Assembly: GCA_028023455.1 (NCBI GenBank)
Contig: JAQFVV010006427.1
Location: 1,676,001 to 1,740,000, forward strand
Source of the DNA: Epiperipatus broadwayi
Lineage: Eukaryota; Onychophora; Udeonychophora; Euonychophora; Peripatidae
Direction: 5' to 3'
DNA: 64,000 bases
Positions 50,765-63,574 of the stretch are shown in pieces. Position 1 is the first letter of the stretch. Each line of letters starts with the position of its first letter. The position numbers were made by a program, and so were the translations under genes. The notes under the pieces were generated by a model. The model searched no databases and had not been told where the DNA came from. It saw only the letters and a list, made by a program, of their open reading frames with translations.

Positions 50765-53700
50765 ATAAATAATTATTTTAATGAAAAAAATTATTCTCAA
50801 GCAATATTTATATTTAATACATATTTCATTAATAGTACCATTTATTCAGGCATCAGATCCGCACCTGAGAAATCAAGAAATTCAATTTCCATGCATAGCC
50901 CTCTATTGAAAGATTTAGCTAACTTTTTTCCAGCTTTAAAATACATGTGTATTTTTTTAATATTTTATTTTCAAAAATTAGATGTCAGGATATTAGAAAA
51001 TATGAGTTTTCAAAGCTTGCAAAACTCCACAGTGGTGGATGCCCATTGTATTATTGGAGGTCTCAAACTTTATGATACTATTTTGAGAAAATATTATGAC
51101 TGACCAAAAATGTGGTTTTTTGGAAAGATTTGATTATTTTTGCACAACAATTGTGTGATAATTATTAGAATATATACTATTATATATTTATTTTTTACAG
51201 AAATGTTTTATTTTTAACTATAAAAGATTATATTTTCTGAGTAATGTTACCATGAAAATTACAGTGGCAGGCAATATAGATCTATCTAGAAAATGGTGTC
51301 ATTAACAGTCTCATAGAAAATATAGCAATATCATAAAAATTAATAAAATAATTGAAATTTTTAAAGCATAAGTTGATAAATTTACTAGATATTAATAATT
51401 ATTCATTCACATATTAAATACTAATGTCAAACAAAAATTATTTCATTTATTTTACAAACTTACACTGCTTCTGACAGTTGAATAATGAAATGGTGCTTTG
51501 TTTTAATTAAAATCTAATTTTTACAATAATTTAAATGCGATTTTTTTAGAATTTATTTAGTTTCTAATCAAAAATATTTATCAAATTAAATCAAATTTAC
51601 TATATTCTGATAAATAATAATGGTTTAATATTAAAATGTAAGTTGAAAGCTTATAGCAAATGAAAACAAAGAAAATTGTCAAGGTTAAAGCATAGTTTCA
51701 AATAACGAAAAGCTTTGAAAAATGAGAATTCAACTTATAATTATAAAAAAAAGTGCCAATAAAAGATAAGAATATTATTAAGAGAAAGTGCTTATAGTTC
51801 ATTTCCTATTTGGCACCATAAATTTTCAGTTGACTAATTTTTTGCTAAAATACTACTCTATTCAAGCAAAATCAATCTACAATAAAAGAATAAATTATAT
51901 AAACTAATAAATCTTATATTGGATGTACTGGAAATAACAAAATAGTAAAACTGTATAGTGATCTTCTCAATTAAATATTTAAATAATTCTTTATCATTAG
52001 TATAATAATAAATAGGCATTAATTTTTACAAAAATGAATAATAAAAAATAAACACATTACATAAATTTATGTTTTATTTTTATGATATGATACACAGATC
52101 AAAAAGGAGAAAATTCTTTGATTTTATTGTTTCTAATTGGCTCTAACTTTCTATATTGCTCTTTGATCTCCAATACTCCTGATATTTAGGTACTTTAGTT
52201 AAAATTAATAAATCATACCAAGCCTTTATTGATTAAAATTTCTGTTAAAAATTCAAAATTGATTTCCACCATTATAATGTACACTATGAATTACAATACC
52301 AACAGGTGGTACATAAATATCAATGAAATAATTCACTTGTTATGTAAAATAAAATAAAATCCTAATAAATATTTCCCTTGTAGAAATAAAATTTATTATC
52401 ATTGTTTATGACAGTATTTTTTTAAAATCATTGAGAACAATAATCAAACATTCATCAAAATAAAATAATATATGTAAGTGCAGAATTTGGATATAGACTC
52501 TATTACAAACTTATAAAAAAAGAATGCTAACAAAATATATGTAACCTATTACAGAATTTATCAAAAACAAAAAAAGATATGTACTACCTTTCATTCAAAA
52601 TAAAATGTCCAAATTAATTTTATACCAATCTGCAATAAAACAAGAATGATATAAATAATAGCAGAATAGTGAAAATATAAAGTAATAATGGTATCCAGTT
52701 GCACTAGCATTCTTTGAACCCAGTGGATATTTTAAGAAAACTTTAAATGATTAAAAGAATAACCCTCAAAATAGTAATACAATAATTCAACTTTAAAGAA
52801 TTTTCTTTCATACCAAAAATAATGCTTTAATTTGGTTTGTAATTATGATTGTATTTGGCTTATAGTAATAATGATGATGATGATAAGAAAGAAATATGTA
52901 GGGAAATATACTTTTACTGATATTCGTGTTTTTTTTTTCTATGAAAAAGAAAAGATTGCATATATAAGAATTAGTTAGTAGATTATATATGTATGAACCT
53001 TGAATCTTAACTAAATTAACCATTTCTTGAACTATTAACCCATATGTGTGCATAAGCTACAAGTTCTTTATTCATTTTGTCTCTCTTCTTCCCAGATTGA
53101 TATCATTATTTCTGGCATCAAATTTATTAGGTGACATAAATAAAAAAAAATGTATCTGCAAGTTGTAGCTATGGAAATATTTTCATTATTGTTTTATTAT
53201 TTGTTTGTTTGCTTTATTTATAAATTTACTTAATTGCTTATTAAAGGGGATTTAAGGTTGGTCTTTTATTTTAATGACTGCTTATGCTATTACAGTGATT
53301 GCTAAATTTTTATGGTTCAAAAAGTGAAACAGTATTTTATTTTAGATTTAAAATGGATTTTACTTATATTATTAGATTGTGTTATTTATAGATTGAATGA
53401 CAAGCCTAGCTCATTACCTGAGCAACCTTAAGATCATCATTTATGTGTTTCTTTTTACTGGTGTTTGGACAAAAGCAATGTACTGCTTATTATTATATAT
53501 TTTGTAAGTGGAAATTAATCATGACAAACTACTAAGAAATTTGACTTTCAGTTAATGAGATAGTGCCTACTTTGACTCTGCATATCAGCTATCTAAAGAA
53601 GCATTCTCTCTTTCTTCACTTTCTTAATTGCATTTATTACCATTATAGCCATAATGGTTACAGTGTTTTGGTTTATTTATTTGATTATGAATTTATATTG

Positions 53701-54215
53701 ACCTATGAATAAGATTATATGTCTTGGTATTTATTTCCTTATTAATATCATACTAATTGTTTGTGAAAATATCTGTGGTCTGTATGCATGAATATATCCC
53801 ATTTAGTGACTGTACCATCTTATTTAGAGAAGAAATATATAAATTATGAATCTGCATTGTAAATAATGTGTGTCCATAGCATCCAATCATTACAATGTAA
53901 ATATCATTTACATACATTGTAAAATAAACAAGTTACTGTTTTTCTATTCATTGCAAATGCAATTCCCATTACATTTGAATTGATATTTATTTTGGTAAAT
54001 ATCAAAATTATTTTTAATTTTTATATATATATATTACTTAATTTCTCTATATGCACATGCATTCAAATGTCCAATATTTGGATATAGTATATAAACATGA
54101 TTTAATGCATTTTAAAGTATTGTTTCACAATTGCATTTGCTGATCTTTATATACATATGGTAAAGTATAAGATCTCATTAAAATTTAAGATACAATCTAA
54201 TTTTGTTAAGAAGTT
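50765..54215. other. AT-rich sequence, faint repeats only
   Basis: 50830-51700 may be a third, poor copy of the repeat at 36590 and 42290. 51860-51960 and 52620-52700 share 'aatct.caataaaa.aa.aat.atataaa' and 'aatagt.aaa', hinting at another old duplication. (GAT)n near 52870. No gene supported. Confidence 0.4.
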
Positions 54216-54224
54216 GACAAGCAG

Positions 54225-54815
54225 TTGAAGCTGAAAAAATTTAATATTCCTCCAGAAATTAAGAAAAATAGAATTAGAAAAAGGAAGTACCATTTTGATT
54301 ATGAAGGAGAGGATTCCCAATGATAATGAAATTAACTTTTATCGGGAATATCTTTTGCAAATAGTGAGATTCAAACAGCTAGAGAAACATAATAACTTAT
54401 TTGGCTTCCTATATAATATACCAAATTTAAAATTAAAAAAATGACAAAATAAGAAATTTGTATGAATTTGCATCTAGCACTAAAATATTATGACAAGAAT
54501 GGAGACATTAATGGAAATAATCCCCATGAAGAAAAAAAAAGTTCTGTAAACATTTGGTGTGAAGGCATATGTGATTGGTCTCCATTAGAATGCCTTAATA
54601 AATTCACCAAACAGGAAATGCATTTCCCAATTAATCTTAAGAAATTTATTAATAATTCCAATAACCACTGCTGAGTCTAAACATAATTTGTCAAAGCTTA
54701 AAATAATAAAAAAATATCCAACCTAATGTTACTTTCCATGGAAAACAATTATGCGAAGACTTAAATTTGCTGAAATTAAAGCAAGAAAAATAAAGTATGT
54801 TAAGGTTCTATATAT
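54225..54815 (+). pseudogene. hAT transposase C-terminal fossil (ZMYM-associated type)
   Basis: Frames shift, but the order is clear. LKKFNIPPEIKKNRIRKRKY with HFDYEGED (54220-54310) comes first, then EINFYREYLLQIVRFKQLE with NLFGFLYNIPNLKLKK (54330-54440), then the 70-codon open frame MNLHLALKYYDKNGDINGNN (54462-54674), then AESKHNLSKLKIIKKYPT (54672-54725) and WKTIMRRLKFAEIKARKIK. In hAT proteins of the ZMYM1/ZMYM5-like and TTF-zinc-finger group these are RxRKKKxHFDYE, FxxLxxxxxxFGFLYNI, MNLHLALxHxxKSDIDG, and the dimerisation block AERSFSKLKLIKxYLRSTMxQERL. The conserved Arg/Ser of ERSFSKL is altered. It differs from the hAT fossil at 5649-7235, so two hAT lineages are represented. Confidence 0.75.
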
Positions 54816-54837
54816 GATGGGTCAGAATGACTTAAAG

Positions 54838-55305
54838 TCAACATGGATATGTCAATAATATTGATAACAAGGTCTTTAAATATTCCATCATCAGATTTTC
54901 AATCATATGGATAGCTGAAAAGTTGGAGGGTGGAGAAGTTTGAAGCCTGCCCATTAAAGTTTGAGTATTTACTATCTTAATATAGACTGAGCACTGATTG
55001 CATATATGTGTGGAGATGGTGATCTGAACCAACAGGTGACTGCAGATTCAGCATGAAATATGTCTATTGGAGATCTTTTGTCTTTCTCACATGTATGTGG
55101 TCTTGTGTATCAGTTATTTGAGATAGAGTAGTTGGTTATGGGAAGCGTGAAAGTCTGAGTTTGGGTCTTTTCTAATTATATTAATTTTTTTATATATTAA
55201 TATTAATGTGTTATAAGTTAAGTATTACTATTTAGATAAGAGTAAATGTTGTATATGTTTCTTTCTTGTATTAAAAATTAAAGATTTTATTTATTTATTC
55301 ACTTT
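54838..55305. other. Mixed-composition sequence, unassigned
   Basis: The minus strand is open for 64 codons (55032-54838) without motifs. It may be the 3' flank of the hAT element or a separate insertion. Confidence 0.35.
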
Positions 55306-55312
55306 TTTAGTT

Positions 55313-55380
55313 ACTGGGGGCGCCACTCCTATTGTGCCTGGGGCCCCAAAATTCAAAGGATGGCGGTAACGTTATTGCCA
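55313..55380. other. GC-rich blip, possible hAT terminal region
   Basis: 'actgggggcgccactcct', 'tgcctggggccccaaaa' and 'ggatggcggtaacg' form the sharpest GC-rich stretch in this part. Read on the minus strand it includes 'gtggcgcccccagt', resembling the CAGnGGCG... ends of many hAT elements and lying about 500 bp downstream of the hAT fossil. A matching left end was not found, so this is only suggestive. Confidence 0.35.
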
Positions 55381-55384
55381 ATTC

Positions 55385-57270
55385 TACCAAGGAATGTCTA
55401 GTTATTTTATTTGCCTGCAGATAAAGAATTTAATTGATATCCATTTTATTGAGAGATATTTATTGATATTCATTTGTTTAATATTTTTAAATGTATTATA
55501 CAAATAAATAGAATAACTAGTCGACTGTTTTTAATGAAATTTTTAAACATATTCATATGCTTGTGTTTGTATATTTATATATGTGAAGCAAAATATATTC
55601 CCTCTCCTATTATTTTCTGACAAGTTACATCTAGTTCATAAATAAATTCTATTCTACTATTATTTTTATACCTCATAAAATTTAAGGATTTCTTTTTAAA
55701 AAAGAAATCTTTGAATAATATTTAAAGCTTTATATTTTAATAATATCATGAAACCAGGTCAATTTTATCAAAAATTGTTTGACCTTACCTTGTCACTTTT
55801 ATAAAATAGTCCAATGTACTTATTATTCTATACACTCTTCTTATTATAAAACTTTTTAAATTAAATAAAATCAATAGCTGCATAAATTTGTTATAAAAAC
55901 AATTAAATCTATAGATGAAAAAAGATGTATTGTGTTAATAAAATGGTTTTCTTAACCCTCTTTTAACCATATGGTTTAAGTCAATTTGCCATTAATAACT
56001 AACAGCTGTCTATTAATAGAATAAATGTCACAGGTGTTCTTTCTTGCCTTTTTAGCAATTTTTAGAAAAAGATTTACCTTTAAACCGAGCAGAAGAGAAC
56101 TTGTCTTGTAGATTACTGCTTAAAGAAATTTTCTTCATGCTGGATAATAAGAGATTAAAAGACATACAAAGAGAAAGTATTTTTCTTTATTATTTATTTT
56201 CTATTACACTCATTAAGCTGCAACAAAATGTGTTGTTATTCTGGATATATATTTCTCATGACCTATTATATAAGTTTTGTTATGGTGAAAAAGTATAAAA
56301 GAACTATATAAGTTTTCTTTCAAAGTTTTAATCTGAATAAGATAAAGAAAAAATGTTTTCACTGTTTCTTTTTAACAAACAATGATAATTAGAAAAGTAA
56401 ACTTGACTTTAAATTTTAAAAAGTGTAGATTTTTCTAATATGGATTACAGTTATTCAGAAATAGAAGTTTTATCGGACTGAAAAATATTTGCAGTATTGT
56501 AACTTATTATATTCATCAGATAATACTATATTTATATAATGCATCTCAGTGATGTAACATCTCATTCAAATTAGTGATATAACACTAAAATTGAGATACC
56601 AAAATAAGTTATCAGAATGGTCATTATTAGGAAACAACTGATTGATGACCAAGTATTATCTAATATTTTACTTATTGGTAAAACACTATATATTTATGTG
56701 AGACAATGATAACATTTAAATTGTTTAAAATTGTTAAAGAAAAAATTTTCGAAATGAAATATATAAATTAATTCAAACCATCTAAATAAGCTATACATTA
56801 GAGTTTCCGAATAGGAAGCTTAAATATCCCAGACTTTGTTATGATATAATAAAAGTTAATGTTTCTCTATCTAAAAGAGATGATAATCTGTGTTAACAGG
56901 TTAGTAATTATTATTTTATATGATTAGAGAAACATATTCAATGAATGACATTGTCCCGTTTTTGCTTTTCACTTATTTTATAAATTCAGCTTTTAAAATA
57001 TAAATATAGTTAATACTGTACACAGTGTAGAGAAGTCTATGATAAAAACTAAAATGACAAACTTTAATTTTAATATTCAAATTTAACTTTCTTTTTTATT
57101 TAAAAAACATCATACATTTAATATTTGGTATTCACTGATGCATTTTATTTCCTATTTACTTTTTTATATACATTGCCCAATTCTCTGGAATTATCTCTAT
57201 AATTAAATGATAGTAAATTTGCAAATTAATAGTATATAGGTGGATCTTTTTCAACAAATGTAATCCATTG
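55385..57270. other. AT-rich sequence without assignable features
   Basis: The 65-codon frame at 56101-56298 has no motif. No repeats recognised. Confidence 0.55.
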
Positions 57271-57274
57271 CAAA

Positions 57275-57334
57275 AGGCATAAGACTTGTCTCAATCTTCA
57301 TAGAAGGCATAATACTTTTCTTAATCTTCACAAA
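57275..57334. repeat. Two-unit 29-30-bp tandem repeat
   Basis: 'aaggcataagacttgtctca' then 'atcttcatag', repeated as 'aaggcataatacttttctta' then 'atcttcacaa'. Confidence 0.85.
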
Positions 57335-57339
57335 AAAGA

Positions 57340-58860
57340 AACACATACAGCCAACAATGGATAATAAAATTAGTAAAAGAATACTTAACATGAACAATTT
57401 TATAAGTTAATTGTAATATCAAGATTCCAAGGATTTTTGAATTGTCTTTAACTTATGATGCCAAATAAAAGAATGAATTTAATACATTTTAAAAAATAAT
57501 CCCATAAATAATAGCTTATTTTTATGCAAGGCTTTTAAATGTGCTAGAAATTAATGACAATATAAGGCAAGTATACTGTGATTTTATTCAAACATTCAGT
57601 AGTTTTCATTTTATTTTATGGTCGTACATTTTGGAATTGGAAAATTATATTAAATTTAATTCCACCTTTTGTAATGTGGCAGCAGGCTTGAAAGTATGTA
57701 TTAAGATAGAAATGTAACACTAAAACTGGCAAAAATGTACATACTTTTTTATAAATGCATCCAAAAACTCTGAGCAATTTTAATATGGGTCTGATAAAGC
57801 TATTTTCTTTTATTTCAAAATCTTAATTCCTGTAAACAAACAGATTGATTCAGTTTTGATAAATAACTTATCACAGTTTGAATAAATAAAATTGCTAATA
57901 CTTTTTTTTATTAATTGTTTCATCATTAAAAATGCCATATTGACTTAGCTTGCAGCTTTTGCAATACTTTAATGATGCATGAAAGAAATAAAATATTAAA
58001 TGTTGCATAAACTTACATTTAAGTATACTAGTTTTAAAATTAAAACATTTTTACTGTCATAATCATTCTACATAAAATAATAAAAAATGAGGTGTAACTA
58101 TACTTACTAGTCATTGTTTTTTTTTTTTTGGAAAATAGAATCCTTCCATCAGTCCATGGTAGCTCAGATCTAATTCGTCTTATATACATTTAAGAAATCT
58201 TTTTTCCACCAAGATAAATAATAACTATTATCAATTTAATTTAAAGTATTTATATTAATAATGACATTTATAAAGATGAAAAAATAAAATGTGATACTTA
58301 ACAAAATTGGTCCCAAATTATAGTCATGTATGCATACATATATGTACATACAAACATTGTTTAAAATATATATATAATTATTTGAATATTTTTTTTTATA
58401 AACTAATCTATAAAAATATAATTAATATTTAGACACAAATTTATTTATTTATTTATAATTAAAAGTAATTTTGCATTGAAATCATGCATTCTAATATAAT
58501 TTAAAAATAAAATAATTAAATAAATATATACAGGTAAGTCATCCAAAACTTTATTTTAAAAATCTTCCACATTAAATGTCTTCTAAAATATAATTCTTAT
58601 AAAAATTGCTATAAAGAAACTAAAAGTCATATCACTGTGTTTGAAAATATCTTTAAAACCTATTGAAAATTATCTACAAAATGATGAATTACACTTATGC
58701 ATAGTATGCATAATTTCTATATTTCTGTAACAATGATTAAATATAAAATTGATGAGTCTACACTGATGAAATGCTGCATGGCATAGAACTGTTATATTTT
58801 TAATGGAAAACAACTTATTATTTCAAAACAGTCTCTTAGATGGCAAAAACTTACAATCCA
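57340..58860. other. AT-rich sequence without assignable features
   Basis: No gene, frame or repeat supported. Confidence 0.55.
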
Positions 58861-58867
58861 ATGCAAG

Positions 58868-59012
58868 ATTTCTTTCATCTTTACATTTTCTCTTTTTTCT
58901 GTCTTTCTTTTCTCATTTCTCATGCCCTCTATTTCTTATTCTCCCACTCATGTTTTTCTTTCTTTTTCATTTTCTCTCCATTTCTTTCCCTCCCCCTTTC
59001 TCTCCCACCATT
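58868..59012 (+). other. Long polypyrimidine tract
   Basis: About 145 bases almost entirely C and T, ending 'ttccctccccctttctctcc'. It resembles an oversized polypyrimidine tract but no AG acceptor with an exon follows. The two overlapping 81- and 91-codon plus-strand frames are its translation (Phe, Leu, Ser rich). Confidence 0.85.
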
Positions 59013-59091
59013 GCTAAATACATTGAAAAAAATTATATTAATCAATGAAATCATTAAAGATCAAAAAATGTTAAATAGAATAATGTTTTAT

Positions 59092-59142
59092 AATTACTAC
59101 TACTACTACTATTAGTACTACACTAGTATTATTACTATTACT
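59092..59142. repeat. Degenerate (TAC)n/(TAT)n run
   Basis: Alternating trinucleotide repeat with interruptions ('tactactactactattagtac'). Confidence 0.8.
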
Positions 59143-59144
59143 GC

Positions 59145-59755
59145 AACTTGAAATATAAATCAATACTAATACAAACGATGATAAAAAATTATAACATGAA
59201 TATTTTTTATATTATATGATATTCTTGTTTTATATAATTTTCGTCTTTTATTATATATCTAATGTATATAATTAATCTTTTGATTTTTATACTGTCTGAG
59301 AATCTCTCAACAACTCTACAAATAACTTCATTTTTCATAAAAATGACAAATTTTAAAATGAAAATATAATTTTCAAGTTTTACTTTTTTTTTTAAGTAGT
59401 AAATTTTAATTTTGAGAGAGTAAAAATCTGAATATAATTAGAAAAGATTTACCAGACATTGTTTTTGATGTAATTACAAATAAATTATAACATTAATTAA
59501 CATTAATTATTCAAATATTTAAATTCTACAAAATTTTCAATATAATTACTACTTTATTAAATCACATTTAATGTCTTAACTAACATCAATTTAAAGTACA
59601 TAAATACTTTTTCTTTCACCTTTTTATTATTAAATAATAACACAACATTGATTCTTGGTTTTAAGAAAAGAATTTTTTTAGTATAATGTATTACTTGTTT
59701 GGTTATTCATGCTTCTTAATATTACATTCATTGTTGTGATGATGCATGTACCTAT
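59145..59755. other. AT-rich sequence without assignable features
   Basis: Nothing recognised. Confidence 0.55.
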
Positions 59756-59759
59756 CTCA

Positions 59760-61050
59760 GTAGTAGTCATATTCTTGGTCTTTCATCATTATCTTATAAT
59801 AGAGTCAAATTTTGTAACTTAGTCATTAGTGCTTCATGTGAAGATTTAATCTACTTGAACACCCATTTGTTAATTTTCTCTGCTGTGCATGACTTTTCTC
59901 TGGTAACACAATAAATACTTTCTAACCTTTGCTTGTTTTATATCTTCATACTTATGGAATGTCACAGGAAATGCCAATGTTTTATAAATTCTGATCTTTA
60001 TTTTTAAATATATAAGCCTACAAGACAGGTATTTTCAGACTTTTTAAATTGAACAGCTCTCTTTGTGTCAATCTGTGAGAAATGTCTAAATTATTGATGG
60101 ATATTTTGCTCAAAGTTAATAAATGAGCCAAAAAGCAAAGTTTGTTGTTGGTTTTCTTCCTCTCTAAACATAATCTTATTTTTCACTTTGTTGTTTTGAG
60201 ATTACTAATAGTTTCAAGATTTCTTCTTTTTGACTATAAAGTGATGGCCATCACCTATATCTAAGTAATGTTATTTTACTAGTTTTGAGCTTAAACAAAT
60301 CTTTATTACTTTAGTTTTTACATATTCAGTATAAAAGTTGAATAGACAGTGTATCATTGTAAATCCAGCCTAAATCTTTTGTCAGTTTAAAACTAGTCTG
60401 TTTCACCATAGCTGATTTTCACTATAGCTTCTGCCCTATGTAAGAGTTTTCTTAATAACAACAAATTTCCAAAGAATGTTGCACAATTGAGTCAAATGCC
60501 TTGCTGCAACAATGAGGCACATACAGACTTGTTTCTGCTCAATGTTCATAAATTTTCTTCTGAATGATAATCATCATAATCTTACACATGGCACAACAGA
60601 TGTTCTACAATAGTCTGTACACTTTGTTACAAAAATATATAACCATTTATTTTCCAAATGTAGGCCATTAGTTGTTTTTTAAATTAATTAGGGTAATTTG
60701 ATCAGAATGTTTAATGCTTTTTTTTTGAAGTTTCATAAAATTTCTTATATAATGCTCTTATTTGACTGATACTTCAAGTTTTAGTGTTGATGCCAAAACA
60801 ACTTAATATTAGTTTTCAATATGTCCTTCTTTATAAATATATTAAATAACCTCAATATGTCCACATATTCTTTTAAATTCATATGAAAGATAAATAACCC
60901 CAAATGCATCTTCTATATAGCTGATCTTACTAAAAATGTCTTGTTTGATCATTTATGGTGAAAATATATATTCTAATTATATCTTCTTGCATTTTGTTAA
61001 TTAATTTAATATTATAATTTGCATTCTTCAGCAAATTCATTAAAAATGGC
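59760..61050 (-). pseudogene. LINE fossil, BovB/RTE-like reverse transcriptase
   Basis: On the minus strand, EQKQVCMCLIVAARHLTQL (60540-60484; family EQKxIYxCFIDYxKAFDxV), then CLFNFYTEYV (60350-60321; family CLFNLYAEYIMR), then a decayed YADD region with IVKKKKS (60255-60220; family AESEEELKSLL), then IYKTLAFPV (about 59975-59950; family KAMVFPVVMYG). CLFNLYAEYI is characteristic of BovB-type RTE elements. Upstream on the minus strand (61050-60880) SYIEDAFGVIYLSYEFKRI is probably linker. Stops are frequent and no catalytic residues are intact. Confidence 0.6.
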
Positions 61051-61055
61051 ACTTC

Positions 61056-61240
61056 TTTCTGATTCCTCTGAAACTATTTTTGTTCTCCAAACCTGTTTTT
61101 AACTATAATGCTTTTCCTAATACTTTTATAAAAATTATTGTTAGTGTTATTTTGCTTCTGAATCCTCCAAAACTATTTTTGTTTTTCAAACTTATTTATA
61201 ATTTTAATTATTTTCTAATATTTTATAATGTTTTTGTCAT
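61056..61240. repeat. Two-unit tandem repeat, about 100 bp period
   Basis: 'tctgattcctctgaaactat' (61059) and 'tctgaatcctccaaaactat' (61158) each begin a unit, followed by 'tttttgtt.t.caaac.t.ttt' and 'taataCttttata' type sequence. Confidence 0.75.
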
Positions 61241-61404
61241 TTTGCCTTTACTGACTACTTTTTGGGATATAATATTTATTATACCCACAGGTGTGATTTA
61301 TTGATGTCTAGGTTTTATTATAAGGACTTTTTAATGTTTCTTTATTGTCTTAAATTGTAAAATTAAAAATTATATTTTAGTACTGTTGAATGTAATGATG
61401 TACA

Positions 61405-62250
61405 TGTGTCAAAAAAACATAACAATAAGGTCATGAAACAGAACATGATTTATGTACAGCTTTTATCACTTTGGTTAACACATTTGATTCAATTAATCAA
61501 GAACATATTTGGTAAGTTTTAAAAATAATTGATTGCCTATAAAAGTTTGTCCACATTGTTCAGTTGCTTCATAGTGATACAAGAATTTCTTTTAGGTAAT
61601 TTGATGATATTAAGCAAAAATATGTTCTGGTCCAATTTTATTTTTTAATGGCATAACAGTGATTTTTTGTACAGTTTATAAACAGATTCATAATTTAGAT
61701 AGCAGTATTTAATAATAGGGGTTTTAAACCTGAACCCATTAAAATCAAAAACATCAAATTTTTAGATATCAAATTTAATGTATTATGGTGTTTGAGCTAA
61801 ACTTGCAACATCATAGGATGTTTTAATGTTCTGAATACAGAATATAAAAATTTGATTTAATAAGTAATATTAAAAAATATGAGATGCTTTATTAGTCATA
61901 TGGAAAAACTTCTTCAGAAATTTTTACTTGGATGATTTTCACCTTAGGAATATAAATGAGTTTAAATACTTTGGTAGTTTTTTTTATTATATAGAGACAG
62001 TTTTTAAAACTGAGACATTTACAGACTTAAATATTTCACTTCATTTGTATTATATAAATATGCACACACAAATAATTATTTTCTGTCTCTAAAAGAATTA
62101 ATTGGGCAAAAGAACAAAATTGGACTTTATTACTCGATTTTATTAAAATCTCTTTACAATTATACATGACTATAAATATCTTATGAACAGGTAAATTATT
62201 ATTACTGGGGCAATTCAAAGTTATTTCACTTCACTATGTCAATACTTGTA
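61405..62250 (+). pseudogene. LINE fossil on the plus strand, clade unresolved
   Basis: HETEHDLCTAFITLVNTFDSI with NQEHIW (61435-61513) matches the reverse-transcriptase palm block EQNxDLYxxFVDLTKAFDSVNREXLW of CR1/Jockey-like and related LINEs. After a frameshift, FGCLQKFVHIVQLLHSDT (about 61525-61585) fits the following CxPKFVxIVRxxHDG block, and FKYFGSFF (about 61962-61985) fits the F(T/K)YLGS block. The YADD box was not found. This element lies head-to-head with the BovB-like fossil (59760-61050), opposite strand. Confidence 0.6.
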
Positions 62251-62254
62251 TTCT

Positions 62255-63440
62255 ATCATGATATATTAGCATTATAATAAAAACAATTATAAAAAATCAA
62301 AAAATCTTTACTATCATTTTTAATATTTTTAAATCATATTAAATGTTGCTTTTATATGGGTCTGTATAATTTCTCACAGAAAATTTCTGTAAGAAAGTGT
62401 TAATAAATATTATTTATTTTTGTTACATGCAAATTTATAAAGTCTTGTCAGTAACATTCTCCTTTCTTCAGAAAAATTCAGTCAAACAATAATAAAAGCA
62501 AGAACAATTTTCAGTGAGTTGCTAAATAACCCTTGAAAATGACAACTATTTTTCATTGGATTATTAAGTATGAAAAGAAAGAAACCTTTCTTCACTTGTG
62601 TATAATTTGGCAGTCCATTTCTTTAAGATGTACTCTTCATATTGGCAACATACAGTTGCTATTATTTTAAATTTATATATTGTAAATGTTAATAAAAAAA
62701 GTTCATTAATGGGATATAAAAGCAATGGAATAAGTAATTAAAAACTTAAGTCAATGACAAAAAGAAGTAAAAAAAATTTGAAAAATGTATTCACTGAATG
62801 CTGCTCACAGGACAGACTAAGATAGTATATATATATATATTGAATTAAATATTTCCATGGATTGCTACTATAATAAAAGGATAGAAATAGGGAGATTATA
62901 GTCATATAAGCAGAGATAACTTTTACCTTTTTATGTTAATAGGAAACTAATTACTAATGAATATTCTGAGGCTAAACATGTTTTCTTTTTTAACCTATAC
63001 AATAGCACTTCTACTTTTGTTCTGGCTTTTATTAGGTTAATGAAAAAAACTTGGTCCAGCCTTACGATATTAAATTAGTAATTGATTTTCTGGGAACATC
63101 AAGAAGTAAAAGTTATCTCTGTTCACATGGATATAATCTTATTTTTATTCTTTATAATACATGTCTGACTCTGGGATGATAAATGATGATAGGATTAAGC
63201 TAAAAGTGAAAGATGCACTAATAAAATCAAAACTTGAAAATATATATATATAAATTAATATTTTTAATAGATGTTATTGTTGAAATATTTTTAGAATATG
63301 AAAATATATGTTTTATCTTATTTAAGAAAAACCACAGTCAGATAATGTAGATGTAAATAGTGTTGACTGTGATTTTTTTAAAAATAAAATAGAATAGATA
63401 TTTTCACATTATGCATATATATATAATACAATACCCATTA
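62255..63440. other. AT-rich sequence without assignable features
   Basis: A short (AT)n at 62826-62840. No gene supported. Confidence 0.55.
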
Positions 63441-63441
63441 T

Positions 63442-63572
63442 AAAATATATATATATAAAAGAAAAAAATTAACAGTAAATATAATATTATAGTCTAAATT
63501 CTTTTGTAATGCTTTTCGATTATTATAATATTATATTTACTGTTAATTTTTTTTCTTTATATATATATATAG
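63442..63572. repeat. MITE-like hairpin element with TA-rich ends
   Basis: Left arm 63442-63491 and right arm 63522-63572 are reverse complements ('attaacagtaaatataatat' and 'atattatatttactgttaat'), loop of about 30 bp containing the one CpG. The ends run into (TA)n. Two small differences in arm length come from A and T runs. Confidence 0.9.
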
Positions 63573-63574
63573 TT

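Noticed and set aside
53100-54200. Possible gene in the relatively mixed sequence upstream of the hAT fragment
   Set aside because: No frame over 60 codons and no motif; composition differs only slightly from the background.
58868-59012. 3' splice-site polypyrimidine tract of a host exon
   Set aside because: The tract is far too long and is not followed by an AG with an exon-like sequence; it is treated as simple repeat.
58803-59115. Two overlapping plus-strand frames of 81 and 91 codons
   Set aside because: Both translate a polypyrimidine tract into Phe/Ser/Leu-rich sequence.
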